Source of the DNA: Vanessa cardui
Lineage: Eukaryota > Arthropoda > Insecta > Lepidoptera > Nymphalidae
Direction: 5' to 3'
Length of the DNA: 64,000 nucleotides
Assembly: GCF_905220365.1 (NCBI RefSeq)
Contig: NC_061124.1
Location: 2,110,501-2,174,500 of the forward strand
Made by a program: the position numbers and the translations under genes. The notes beneath the pieces were generated by a model. That model saw only the letters and a list, made by a program, of their open reading frames with translations, did no database searches and was not told the DNA's origin. Positions 54,762-64,000 of this stretch are shown here, one piece after another; the first letter of the stretch is position 1; every line of letters begins with the position of its first letter.

Positions 54762-55000
54762 AAAAAGTAAAGTAACAGCCTGTAAATTTCCCACTGCTGG
54801 GATACGGCCTCCTCTTCCATTAATGAGAGGGTTAGGAACATATTCCACCAAGCTGTTCCAATTCGGTGTGGTGGAATGAATGAAATTAGATGAATTATAA
54901 ACACAAATTAAGCACCTATATATAGTGGTGCTTGCCTGGGTTTGAACCCGCAATCATCGGTTAAGATGTACGCGTTCTAACCACTGAGCCATCTCAGCTC
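54762..55000 (-). mobile_element. SINE B, minus strand, 13-bp target duplication
   Basis: TTTGAAACATATA lies at 54749-54761 and 55001-55013. The head at the right is intact (complement GAGCTGAGATGGCTCAGTGG, box B GGGTTCAAACCC). A deletion of about 60 bp removes the middle. A trace of an F right end (GTAGTCGGTTTTTTTTTA) follows at 55030. Confidence 0.92.
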
Positions 55001-55302
55001 TTTGAAACATATATTTAAGTTATATATTGTAGTCGGTTTTTTTTTAGGAAACAATATGTCAATTATTATACTTGTGTAAAAGTGGAGAAGAATGCCATAG
55101 AATGTTATTGACGTTGACGTAAATTAGTCTATTTAGTGACCAAAACGCCACATACATATCACTCAGTTCAAGCTGATGGAACTTTGTCTCAATTGATGAT
55201 TAATTTCCAATTATCTCATTTGATCGTATCGTAAATCACTCTGATATAACCTATTCGAACATGAATTAAATCCTTATCGGGAAAAACATTATCATTTATG
55301 AC

Positions 55303-55567
55303 ACTTGGTGGCAGGCCTTTATGCAAGCCAGGGTAGGTACCACCCACTCATCAGATATTCTATCGCTAAATAACAGTACGAAGGATGAGTGAGCCAATGT
55401 AACTACAGGCATAAGGAACATAGCATCTTAGTTCCCAAGGTTGGTGGCCCATTGATGATGTAAGGAATAGTTAATATTTCTTACAGCGTCATTGTCTATG
55501 GGTGATGGTGACCACTTACCATCAGGTGGCCTATATGCTCGCCCGCCAACCTATTCCATAAAAAAAC
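55303..55567 (+). mobile_element. Repeat A, near full-length
   Basis: It runs from CTTGGTGGCAGGCCTTTATG to CCAACCTATTCCAT plus an A-run. About 25 bp is missing near 55380. ACAC at both edges may be a short target duplication. Confidence 0.75.
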
Positions 55568-56865
55568 ACAAGCAGTAAAATGCTTCCGAATTTCAAAAAT
55601 CTTTACCCAATAGTTGTACTCTAGTAATGATTTGTCACAAATATGATCATGACTAATTGAATCATTAGTGAAATATAAATAGAGAATGTAATGTTCGTTT
55701 CTCTCATCAGATTGACAAACATTTGTTCAACATTTGATCAAATTGTATTTGCTTCAGCTGTAACCTCAAACAGACAGGCCGATAACTGTTTGTATTCGAA
55801 ACCACAGAAACGGTCATCGCTACACGTAAAATGTATATATATTTCATCAACTAATTAATACTTGTTGGTTGTAAAATTGGTCGAATCGTTTGTAGTATTA
55901 TAAATGTTTTAAGACTGTTTTGTTTATAAAATGGAATATATTTTGGTTATGGAACGATTTTTTTTTTCATTTATATATTAAAGTGACTCATCATTCGATT
56001 TTAAAAGTAAAATAATAATTGGATACATAAATCTTACCTTTTAAATGAACGTATACAAATTTTAAATGAAACAACAGGCATGAGCTTAGAAACATTTTTT
56101 CAATAAAGCTGACTTGAAAATCGTTTGATTATTTATAATTTGGTCACGAAAATCTTACTTTTTCTTTGATAATATGCTCAGCGGTTTTACTCTGTATTAA
56201 TAAATATACGGGGTAAATAAAATTATAATCTAAGTAACTTAACAGTATTTACAGAACTGAGGTGATTTCACAAAAAATAATTAAAAACCCAAAATAGCAA
56301 ATAATCACCATCTTCGTACTTACATACATATTTGCATATGTAATATTATAATATTCTTATAGTGTAAATAATTTTCATAATGCCCGTCTTAAAGTATATG
56401 TATGTATGTTACAAGATTAAATTGTTGGTCCATTTAACTGGCTAATATCAAAGTAATGGTAGTTTTGTTCTAGATTATCAACAAAGAGGTATTATATGTA
56501 ATTAGACAGATTATATTGAACAGACAGACACTTCGATTTTATTTATTTGTAAGAATACAATAAGCACGATCAACTTTCCCAGTGGGCGTTCAATGAAATT
56601 TATATTTTCCTTCCAATTTCAGAGCTTTCACAATTTTTCCCTCATCTTAGTCTGTTGGTAAATTAAGTTGGTTCTTTGTCCTACAGCGCAATGAGAATTG
56701 TCGCGCATTTTACGTGGGCCGGCATCTCATAACAGATGCTTAAAAAACGGGCCCTGACATTATTGTTCTCAATTTTCACAAATATTTCTTGTAATTTTCT
56801 TAAGACGTCTTACTGTTAATTAAATCTTTGTTGTCGAATCTTATGTTTCTTGAAGTATTTTGCTT
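55568..56865. other. AT-rich non-coding stretch
   Basis: No repeat or exon is recognised over 1.3 kb. A small GC patch at 56690-56760 ('tcgcgcattttacgtgggccgg') has no frame. Confidence 0.5.
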
Positions 56866-56975
56866 CAAACATAGTTTTACCAAATTGGGTTTAGTAGTTT
56901 TGTTGTAAAAGAACAACAAACATACAGACAGTTAGTAAGAAAGAGTTACTTTCGCATTTATAATATTAGGAAAGA
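56866..56975 (-). mobile_element. Repeat J, start half
   Basis: On the complement it begins CTAATATTATAAATGCGAAA and runs to 'ccaatttggtaaaactatg'. Confidence 0.55.
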
Positions 56976-57381
56976 TGTCAGAACTACTCTTCTTAAAAAA
57001 ATATATTTTTATACTACATAAGACCACTTGGTTTTAAATGTATACTTTTTTAAAAGGTGATCGTTCAAAAATTGCTGTCTTTGTTATTGGAATGGAAAAT
57101 CAACAATGAAAGAAAGAGAGAGCGTTGTAACAAACGGTGACTTATTTTATACGTGAGTATCTTAATAATGTTATAGAAGAATTAGAAAAGTTATTACTGT
57201 GTATATTTACGTGAGTAGTCTTAATAATGCCTTAATAACACTCATTAACCCCAGTATATTATTACAGCCAATTACGACAGAAATTTTGTTATCAAATCTT
57301 GATAATGGAACACGACGTTTTGTCGCACACAAGAACTCGAAACATAATTATGATTATAAAATAAATAGTATTTTGTACAAA
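56976..57381. other. AT-rich non-coding stretch
   Basis: A 73-codon frame at 57199 runs into the SINE and is not supported as a gene. Confidence 0.45.
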
Positions 57382-57655
57382 AACCGAGATAGCGTAATGG
57401 TTAGAACGCGAGAAACTTAACCGATGATTGCAGGTTCAAACTCAGCCAAGCACCATTGAATATTTATGTGCTTTATTTGGATTTATATTTCATCGTCGGT
57501 GAAGGAAACATCGTGAGGAAACCTGCATGTGTCTATTTTCATAGAAATTCTGTCACATGTTTATTCCGCCATTATCGGAATATGTTCCAAACCTTCTCAA
57601 AAGGAGAGTAGGCCTTGAGCCTAGCAATGGTAAATTTACATTCTGTTGTTTTTTT
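57382..57655 (+). mobile_element. SINE B, diverged
   Basis: The head is AACCGAGATAGCGTAATGGTT, the box B region GCAGGTTCAAACTC, and the body runs to 'cctagcaatggtaaatttac' and 'ctgttg' plus a T-run. The A-box region differs from other copies. Confidence 0.75.
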
Positions 57656-58446
57656 TTGTATGTAATAAGAATAAACAAACTAACAAATATTACAAGTAAA
57701 ATAAATGCTTTTAAAAAAGACTTGGAAAACCTTTTTTGTTTACTTACATTATTCATATATTTAAATTTATAATCTTACCTTTTTCGATGTAAATTGCAGG
57801 AACAAAACTTTTCTCTATTGAAGCAACCGAGTAAGGTAGTAAATAGTAATACCATACCTTGAAACTTTCGCGTAGCTTTTCTTACGACTTCACCGCAAAC
57901 TCCCGAGGAACTGTTAATTGAATCAATGGCATAGTCCTTTAACATATTAGATATAAATAACATAATTGGGGACCATTAGCCGTTCGCGAAATTGCTTTCT
58001 TTGTAGATGAAAATATATATAACAAGGTGAAAACCCGGCTACGCCCGTGTAGAATAAATGAAAATAAGCAAAAACGCTTTAACCTTTTTTTTTTTTTAAT
58101 ATTTTTAATAATTTTATACTATTATCTATATTATTTGTGATTGTCAAAATTCTTTATTATCTGTCTAGGTGGTGAAAACTAACTTGAAATTACGAATTTT
58201 ACGTATATTGAAGCTTTTGAAGAAAAGTTCGTTATTTTTAACGAATTATAATTGTGATACGAAATTATTAATCGATCTAAAGGAATTCGTAACACTTTTT
58301 TTAGAATATCGTAATTTTGTAGTAGGGTAATTTTGCAATAAAAATGATTTTTTCGATAGTCTTTTATTTATTTATTCATGTACCAAAAAACAAGTAACGC
58401 TGAAAAACAAGGAATAACAAAGTGATACATAGGAAAGCTTATCTCT
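57656..58446. other. AT-rich stretch with a Helitron-end trace
   Basis: 'aaaacccggctacgcccgtgtag' at 58029-58051 is reminiscent of a Helitron or J GC-rich terminus. The rest is unassigned. Confidence 0.4.
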
Positions 58447-58719
58447 ATGAGAGATCTACAAGCTATACAAGCCTTTGAATCTATACTAAATGAATTTTAT
58501 TATAAACGTGAGCTACTCTTTAAAAATGTAGACCAAAAGAAAATGACACAGCAACTCGAAAAATGCACACAATTATATTTCATTGTACGTCCAAGAAAAT
58601 GTTTAAAAGAACAATATGATGCATTATCGTCACTTGATCATACTCCTGTAGGAATTCGAGAGAGTCGTGAAATATTTTCCGTAAAACGCATCACGATACA
58701 GTCAGACCCCAACCGGTAG
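58447..58719 (+). CDS. Small open reading frame, 90 codons, unrecognised
   Basis: It starts at ATG 58447, the first ATG after an in-frame TGA at 58423, and ends with TAG at 58717. The product would be about 90 residues, hydrophilic and helix-prone (ILNEFYYKRELLFKNV, then QQLEKCTQLYFIVRPRKC), with three cysteines, no signal peptide and no membrane segment. An AATAAA lies 38 bp after the stop (58757-58762), as expected of a short mRNA. A donor-like CCG|GTAGGT overlaps the end, so it might instead be an internal exon. Residue composition is more protein-like than other frames in the window, and no repeat covers it. I do not recognise a family, and chance cannot be excluded. Confidence 0.3.
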   Translation: MRDLQAIQAFESILNEFYYKRELLFKNVDQKKMTQQLEKCTQLYFIVRPRKCLKEQYDALSSLDHTPVGIRESREIFSVKRITIQSDPNR

Positions 58720-59640
58720 GTTCATTATTTCCCCTGAGATTCCGTTCTGATGTAATAATAAAGAAGGCCACGTTATACCTACCTTTATAATTTGTTGGCA
58801 AAGATTGTTATTATTCTTTGCCTTAAAAAAGACGCTCGTTAGGTATAAAACCTAAAACAACAAAATTAAGAAATATGCAGTAGAAGAAAAACACATTTTT
58901 TCGCTTATTCAGTCAATATGGTTCACTTATTATTATATAAAAAAAAAACTATTTTAAATAAAACAAAATGAATTTTTTAGAATTGTTTTTATTACGACTG
59001 TTGTTGTTGTTGTTAATGAATACGAAGATACAGAAGAATATAATTTAATAGAAAAGAGGCGCTGAGATGCTTGGATGTATTGTATGAAATTCGAGTAAGT
59101 AAGGCTTACTTATAATAAATTATAAAGTATGTGTTGATGTTTGTTACTTTTGCACGCAAAGGCTATTAAATGGATTGCAAATCTTTGCAAAAATCTACCT
59201 TATGCATCAAAATAACATATACCTACACTATATAACATATAAATATATTGTGTGAATAATACCTAAAAAACCTTAAAACATAAGCGAAGCCGAGATCGAA
59301 AACTAATTAAACCATATGATGATGAATGGATGATAAAATGGCTTCTATAAGGTCCAGATAAAACGGCTTAAAGTATCTAGTTTGTAATAATATCCATATT
59401 TCAATAACGATGGTTCACGATTCCATGAAATGATATAAGGGAACGCTGAAAGCAGCACCTGCGACAGAGGCGATGAAAGCAAATCGTTTATCCTGAAATG
59501 GACACATGTAATCCAAAGACGGATGTCGTATTACAAGAATAGTACTACCATTTAATACGTATGACATACAATTATCGTTGTTAGTGATATGTGTGCGTAT
59601 GTGTTGGTTTTTTTCTTCCATTTTATGAAAAATTCGTTTT
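58720..59640. other. AT-rich non-coding stretch
   Basis: Nothing is recognised apart from the AATAAA noted above and a short (GTT)n at about 59000. Confidence 0.45.
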
Positions 59641-59651
59641 TTGTACTTTAG

Positions 59652-59762
59652 GCAGCCGTCGTGGATGTAGGTTGGAGGAGAACTAACTTCCTACCGAGCT
59701 CTACTCCTGTCTCTCCTGCCTATACTGCTGACATTGCAGCTATAAGCCAGAGTTCTAAGTAG
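59652..59762 (+). CDS. Candidate terminal (or internal) coding exon
   Basis: A strong acceptor (ATTCGTTTTTTGTACTTTAG, ending 59651) opens directly into a frame that is closed upstream by the TAG of the acceptor itself. It reads AAVVDVGWRRTNFLPSSTP, then VSPAYTADIAAISQSSK, to a TAG at 59760. The island is much GC-richer than its flanks and its residues are balanced (P, S, T, A), unlike AT-driven frames. A GTAGGG donor overlaps the stop (cut after 59758), so it could be an internal exon of 107 nt. No window repeat covers it, though repeat M starts 20 bp later. I do not recognise the protein. AATAAA signals occur at about 60038 and 60049. Confidence 0.38.
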   Translation, partial: AAVVDVGWRRTNFLPSSTPVSPAYTADIAAISQSSK

Positions 59763-59782
59763 GGGTATAACACCGCCCCCAA

Positions 59783-59925
59783 GATTGCAATATAGCGAAA
59801 AACAATACGTTAAATTGCAATCATATTTTACAGTTCACAATTTCGACAGATCACAATTTTTCTCGTCAGATTGTAATCTAACGAATTTTTTAATCTTACT
59901 GTGACATATATTTTGTACAATTGCT
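59783..59925 (-). repeat. Dispersed repeat M, copy 2 (inverted)
   Basis: The complement reproduces the blocks of 49955-50095: 'cgttagattacaatct', 'attgtgaactgtaaaatatg' and 'attgcaatttaacgtatt'. Confidence 0.5.
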
Positions 59926-61110
59926 AATCTACCCAAAGGACGCCTATTAGATATCACTATTTTAGCAATAGCCGTATGCATCTGTTGCATGTGTGTTCAA
60001 TATACATATTTTGAAAACAATTGTTAATTGGACTGCAATAAAGTGCAATAAATAAATTATATGATATTTATGTAGCAGTTTTTATCACTTTTTTTATTAT
60101 TTTCATTTTGTATGAAGTATTCAATTACAATTTTATAACAAATATTAATAAATATTTATTAGTGAAACTGTATCGACCTCAACTTAATAGGAAAATCCAA
60201 TGCTTTATCTTTTACTTTAGTCACTGTATGATGCGTTTCAATTTCGTTTCAATTTAATCAGCTTTGATTATGCTTTCTCTACCCCCTGTCCCTAAGGAGC
60301 ACACATCACTTTGACAATTAATGTCTATCTGTTTATCTGTCCATATGTGATGTATTGTAATTATTACATTGACTAATATGAGCATTGACAAAATAATTGT
60401 CCTCTTCCGTATTCTGTTTGATAACTATGACTTCAAACAAAATAAATCGCTACTAAGAATATTCTGATTTTAAATTCTCAAGCCATTACAAAAAACTAAA
60501 ATTTAAATGTAACCTTTTTAAAAACAAAATCTTTATCCGGTTAAATCCTCTAGATTGCGTTGTCACCAGAAACACAAGTCGTTGCAAAAAAATCCGGCTT
60601 TAAATTCAGCGACAAAACCTAACGTACCAATTAACAGACATTAAATAAAAAACTTGCAGTAGTAATGACCTCTTTTTTCCAACGTTCACCTTATTCCTGT
60701 CATTTAAATTAGCGCACGAAAATCCTCAGTATTCCTATTGTCTTCAGAACTTTTGATTTAAAATTCCATTTAGTGTTAAACCCTAATTACTGAATTGTTT
60801 GACGAGTTATTCGTCTAAGTAACTACTCATATGAATATTCAGGTCTGTCTGCGGTCTCTGAGGTCTCAACTGTCAATCCTTCGGGAGGGTTATGTGTAAT
60901 TGACATCGTTAAGTTTTCGTTACTTAACAAGTGATTATGCAAATAATCTGATTTAATTGCCTCATTGGTCTAGAAGCGAAAAGTTACTGGATTTTTCTGT
61001 CTAGAAACTCTCAACAGCTGCAATAACGTCAAACATCAGGCTAGGCGTAAGGCGTGAAACTTTCCAGCGGTTCAAATTTGCTGTTGCTAAAATTATTTTG
61101 ATTTTTATTT
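59926..61110. other. AT-rich non-coding stretch
   Basis: Nothing is recognised over about 1.2 kb. Confidence 0.5.
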
Positions 61111-61290
61111 AAATCTTGACCGCTTGGAATGGAAGGAAGGATGCTAGCAGCATTTCGACTTTGAATAATTCCGATCCTCTGGCCTAAAACCGAACCAGCC
61201 CTCCTGACACCAGTGGAGGCAATAAGGCGACTCTTGATGAAGCTTTTTGCACCACTAACCCAAGAGCTAAGTGTGTTGATAGCAAATGGG
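61111..61290 (+). repeat. Repeat L, longest copy
   Basis: AAATCTTGACCGCTTGGAAT through 'gattccgatcctctggcc'-like text to 'ccctcctgacaccagtggagg' and 'ttgatagcaaatggg'. It shares its first 100 bp with 27909 and, inverted, the 'ccgatcctctgg' block with 33268. Confidence 0.5.
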
Positions 61291-61779
61291 ACAAAAGTAA
61301 TTTGACATAAGACCGGTACTAAGTTCAGACTCTATTACTGATACTAAGTTTAGCACAAAGGTCCAAAACTGATTGGCAATCTACAAGTAAACTGTAATTA
61401 TTTGTTGAACAGTGTAACGACAGACTTCCTGTCATAAATACCAGTCTCGACAACCATGTTACAAACTGGCTCCACTAAGATTACTAAGAACGATTTTTAC
61501 GAAATAATAACAAGTTGAAATATTTTATAAATAGCATTGAAAAACAAATGCATCATGGCAGAACTTGTATTTACAATGGCAAACTTTTTGCTTTTGTGGC
61601 AAACTTGACACAGCATGCAATCCATTAGATACTTCTGTCATGAACAAAATATAGTCATGCAGTATTTTGTAATATCTCATTTTCTATCTCACATTTGATA
61701 TTTTGGAAAACAATTCACGATATTGGTGCGTATTCTTCGGAATATTTTTTTGACATTTCACTTTCGTGTTCTGCGGTGA
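61291..61779. other. AT-rich non-coding stretch
   Basis: Nothing is recognised. Confidence 0.45.
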
Positions 61780-61992
61780 GAATCTTTGAGTCGCTTTGTA
61801 TCAATCAAAACTCATTAGCTTATCGCTATATGAACACCGTATATAAAATAGACAAAAAAAGACTCACTGAGATTCTTTCGTCGGTTCTTCTCAGGTCAGG
61901 GTGTTTTCTTTTCGAACCTGTGGTATGTTTCATGACCATCAATAAATAAGTGTATTGATTCTATATTAAATAAAGTAATTTGAGTTTGAGTA
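61780..61992 (+). mobile_element. D-related LINE-like 3' end
   Basis: It has 'actgagattctttcgtcggttcttctc' and 'ttcgaacctgtggtatg', parallel to the D core. It then runs through AATAAATAAG and AATAAAGTAA to a TTTGAGTTTGAG tail. This is the same architecture as D with a different tail repeat, so it is likely a sister LINE family. An 84-codon frame ends inside it. Confidence 0.55.
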
Positions 61993-62636
61993 TTCCTGAC
62001 GTACGACACCAGAATAATAGGTACCGATAAACTAAAGAAACATATCATTCTTTAAGTAATATTTGCTTGCATTTGAAAATCTAGAATGTTCCATTAATTA
62101 TTTTATACCATCATCTCCTAGATTGCTTTTGTTTTCACATCGTCCGTTTTTATAATTGCTGGTCGGTTTTCACTCCCAAAGCTCATCAGCGAGACGCCCG
62201 CAAGTAAATGGAACTCGTAAGTCGTAACATTTGTTTGGTATTTTATACAACTTTGAAAGCAATTATTGCAGTCGAGAACGAAATTAATCTTCTTTTTTTA
62301 AGAAAAGCATAATTGCAATCCTTTTATATGGAATTTCTATATATATTAAAACTGTTTTCACAAAACCGACACGAGCAAAGGGCACGAGATTTGACACAGT
62401 TAAGCTTATATTGAGAAGAAATGTACTAAATATATATATACACTATCATGCATTAAATGCTCACAGACATTATATCAAGATACCAGCTGAGCCTAATTTT
62501 GGCCGAATTTCTACCATTGAGCGATCACTATTCCTATTTATTATTTAAGCTAAAACAAGAAGTTTGATATTTTGTACATATATTCCAAACAAAAGAAATC
62601 GTTTTAATATTTATATGATTAGGTATCATTTTCGTG
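61993..62636. other. AT-rich non-coding stretch
   Basis: Nothing is recognised. Confidence 0.5.
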
Positions 62637-62812
62637 CATTGGTTCTTTTCGGATCAGATATTTCCTCTGGGAGTTGTTTTACCAGATAAAAAAAACATGG
62701 GTAATGTGTTTTTCTGGTAGAACAACAATTTGTTTCTTGTTATTAAGTGTTTTGGCTCTTTTGGATCATGTATATCCTCTTCGAGTTGTTCCACCAGCAA
62801 AAAAGAGCATGT
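62637..62812 (+). repeat. Diverged direct repeat, two units of about 65 bp
   Basis: 62640-62700 and 62750-62810 align as 'tggttcttttcggatcagatat' with 'tggctcttttggatcatgtat', then 'gagttgttttaccag' with 'gagttgttccaccag', then A-rich runs and CATG. Between them, 'ctggtagaacaac' is the complement of the shared GTTGTTCCACCAG, so the locus has both direct and inverted copies. Confidence 0.6.
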
Positions 62813-63206
62813 TTTGTCCTCAATTCAGCACGTGTAATATTAATTAAAAGCCATCTTCAGGGTACACGTGTTTTGCACCAAACCGGTTCGAATTCATTTA
62901 CAGTTGATTGTGATAAACTCGATTACACCGATACGTTTAACGAACCCTTTTTATTTTATACGTAGTTATTGTTAACGAAGATTGTAGATAGAGGTTGTTT
63001 GTTTATTTTTAACAATCATACTGTAAATCATTATCTTTTTAAATGCGTAATTTGTGCAATTTTTTGATCATCTAAGTCATTCTAGGAAGATTAGGCATAT
63101 TTTTCCATCATAAAAAAATATAAAATACTTTTACCTAAATAGAATATATCTATATATCGATGTTAATCATTTATATATTCATATATAGTGATAATTATGT
63201 ATATAA
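62813..63206. other. AT-rich non-coding stretch
   Basis: Nothing is recognised. Confidence 0.5.
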
Positions 63207-63481
63207 CTAGCGACCTGCTCCGCCATGGGTATAATGCTGATATTTCTTATATACAGAATTTATTAATATTGTTAAACGACATAATATTAGATACTTCTAA
63301 AATTATCGGTGTTTTTTTAATATATTGTCCATGAATTATATTGTCATCTCATTCTTCATAAATTTTCCTCTCGAATCACTCTATTAAAAAACCGCATCAA
63401 AATTCGTTTCGTAATTTTTAGGATCAAAGCATACATAGAGGAAGACAGCGGTAAGCGACTTTGTTTTATACAATGTAATGA
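63207..63481 (-). mobile_element. Non-autonomous Helitron, complete
   Basis: It runs from CTAGCGACCTGCTCCGCCAT to 'gttttatacaatgtaatga'. It is full-length with scattered changes. Confidence 0.75.
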
Positions 63482-63816
63482 TATGTTAATAGCAACAACA
63501 ATGGACACATTTCAACTTCGGAAATCATAAGGTACGGATTACTGTGTCAAGATGACGCCGGTAGGTCATTGACCTGATCTTCAATTTACGCACCTGTTAT
63601 TGTGTTCAGTGATTTCATATTTGGGTCAGCGATGTTCATTGTATTGTGACTTAAGTTCATTTAACTTTTTTATAATGTAAAAAGTGAATAAACAATACAT
63701 TTTTTTATTGAATGACAAAACATTACTCTATTTGAAGATTTGGAAAAGTCACCGATTTATCTAATCGGTGACAATTCTATTTATTAATTATTAATTTTAT
63801 TAATTATGTTTTTTTT

Positions 63817-64000
63817 AACCGACTTCAAAAAAAGGAGGAGGTTCTCAATTCGTCGGGGCCTTTTTTTTTTTATTTTTTTTTATTTTTTATGTATGTTACC
63901 GAATTACTCGAAGATGGCTGGGCCGATTTTGACAATTCTTTTTTTGTTTGAAAGGGCATGTTTTACAGGTGGTCCCATTGTCAGGAGATCAGGATCTGAT
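63817..64000 (+). mobile_element. Repeat F2, cut by the window edge
   Basis: AACCGACTTCAAAAAAAGGA, T-run, 'tcgaagatggctgggccg', 'ggtggtcccattgtcagg'. It is almost identical to 51913 onward and continues past the window. Confidence 0.8.

Noticed and set aside
1..64000. CRISPR array, prophage, operon or bacterial gene cluster
   Set aside because: There are no regularly spaced repeats with unique spacers, no ribosome-binding sites with long frames, and the content is that of an insect nuclear genome.

Overview
The window looks like lepidopteran nuclear DNA, most likely from a butterfly and perhaps a nymphalid. The evidence is its AT-rich base composition, the absence of any long open reading frame, and a dense set of repeats with the style of butterfly genomes: tRNA-headed SINEs resembling the Metulj group, short Helitrons ending in CTAG, 5'-truncated LINE tails, and small MITEs. 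The species cannot be named from this sequence alone. I see no bacterial, organellar, CRISPR, rRNA or functional tRNA gene. Nearly all reading frames of 60-137 codons fall inside repeats or AT-rich filler, so I do not call them genes.

Layout. Positions 1-12.4 kb hold old J, D and F repeat fragments, a truncated RT-bearing LINE inserted in a J element (5.6 kb), and a TIR MITE (7.1 kb). At 12.4 kb there is a 71-bp-armed hairpin, and at 13.6 kb a pogo/Tigger-like end. From 14.9 to 19.5 kb a segment of about 2.2 kb is present twice in direct orientation. 19.5-39.7 kb is a patchwork of SINE A, SINE B, SINE C, J, D, F and Helitron copies, several with clean target-site duplications. 39.7-46.8 kb holds two hAT-like or TIR MITE families, a LINE tail in a SINE, and a 295-bp hAT-like MITE inside a Helitron. 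51.8-53.2 kb is a nested element: a hAT-like MITE carrying a young F2 insertion that ends in a 114-bp-armed inverted repeat. The remainder to 64 kb is sparser, with another F2 copy running off the right edge.

How the parts relate. Two SINE/LINE partnerships can be read from shared 3' tails. SINE B ends in sequence matching the C-terminal codons of the LINE at 33.4 kb. Repeat A ends like the jockey/CR1-type LINE tail K. These shared ends suggest LINE-encoded machinery moved the short elements in trans. Nested insertions give relative ages, for example Helitron before SINE B (45.3 kb), SINE C before the R1-like LINE (42.9 kb), and Helitron before the hAT-like MITE (44.0 kb).

Possible host content is limited. 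There are a few exon-like islands with splice-site context: 41207-41249 and 59652-59762 are best, and 35517, 43796-43920 and 50610-50690 are weaker. There is one 90-codon reading frame with a nearby AATAAA (58447-58719), a TATA-box island (42.16 kb), and an RFX-type X-box (24.22 kb). The window is therefore best read as intergenic or intronic DNA that may carry a few small exons of an unidentified gene.
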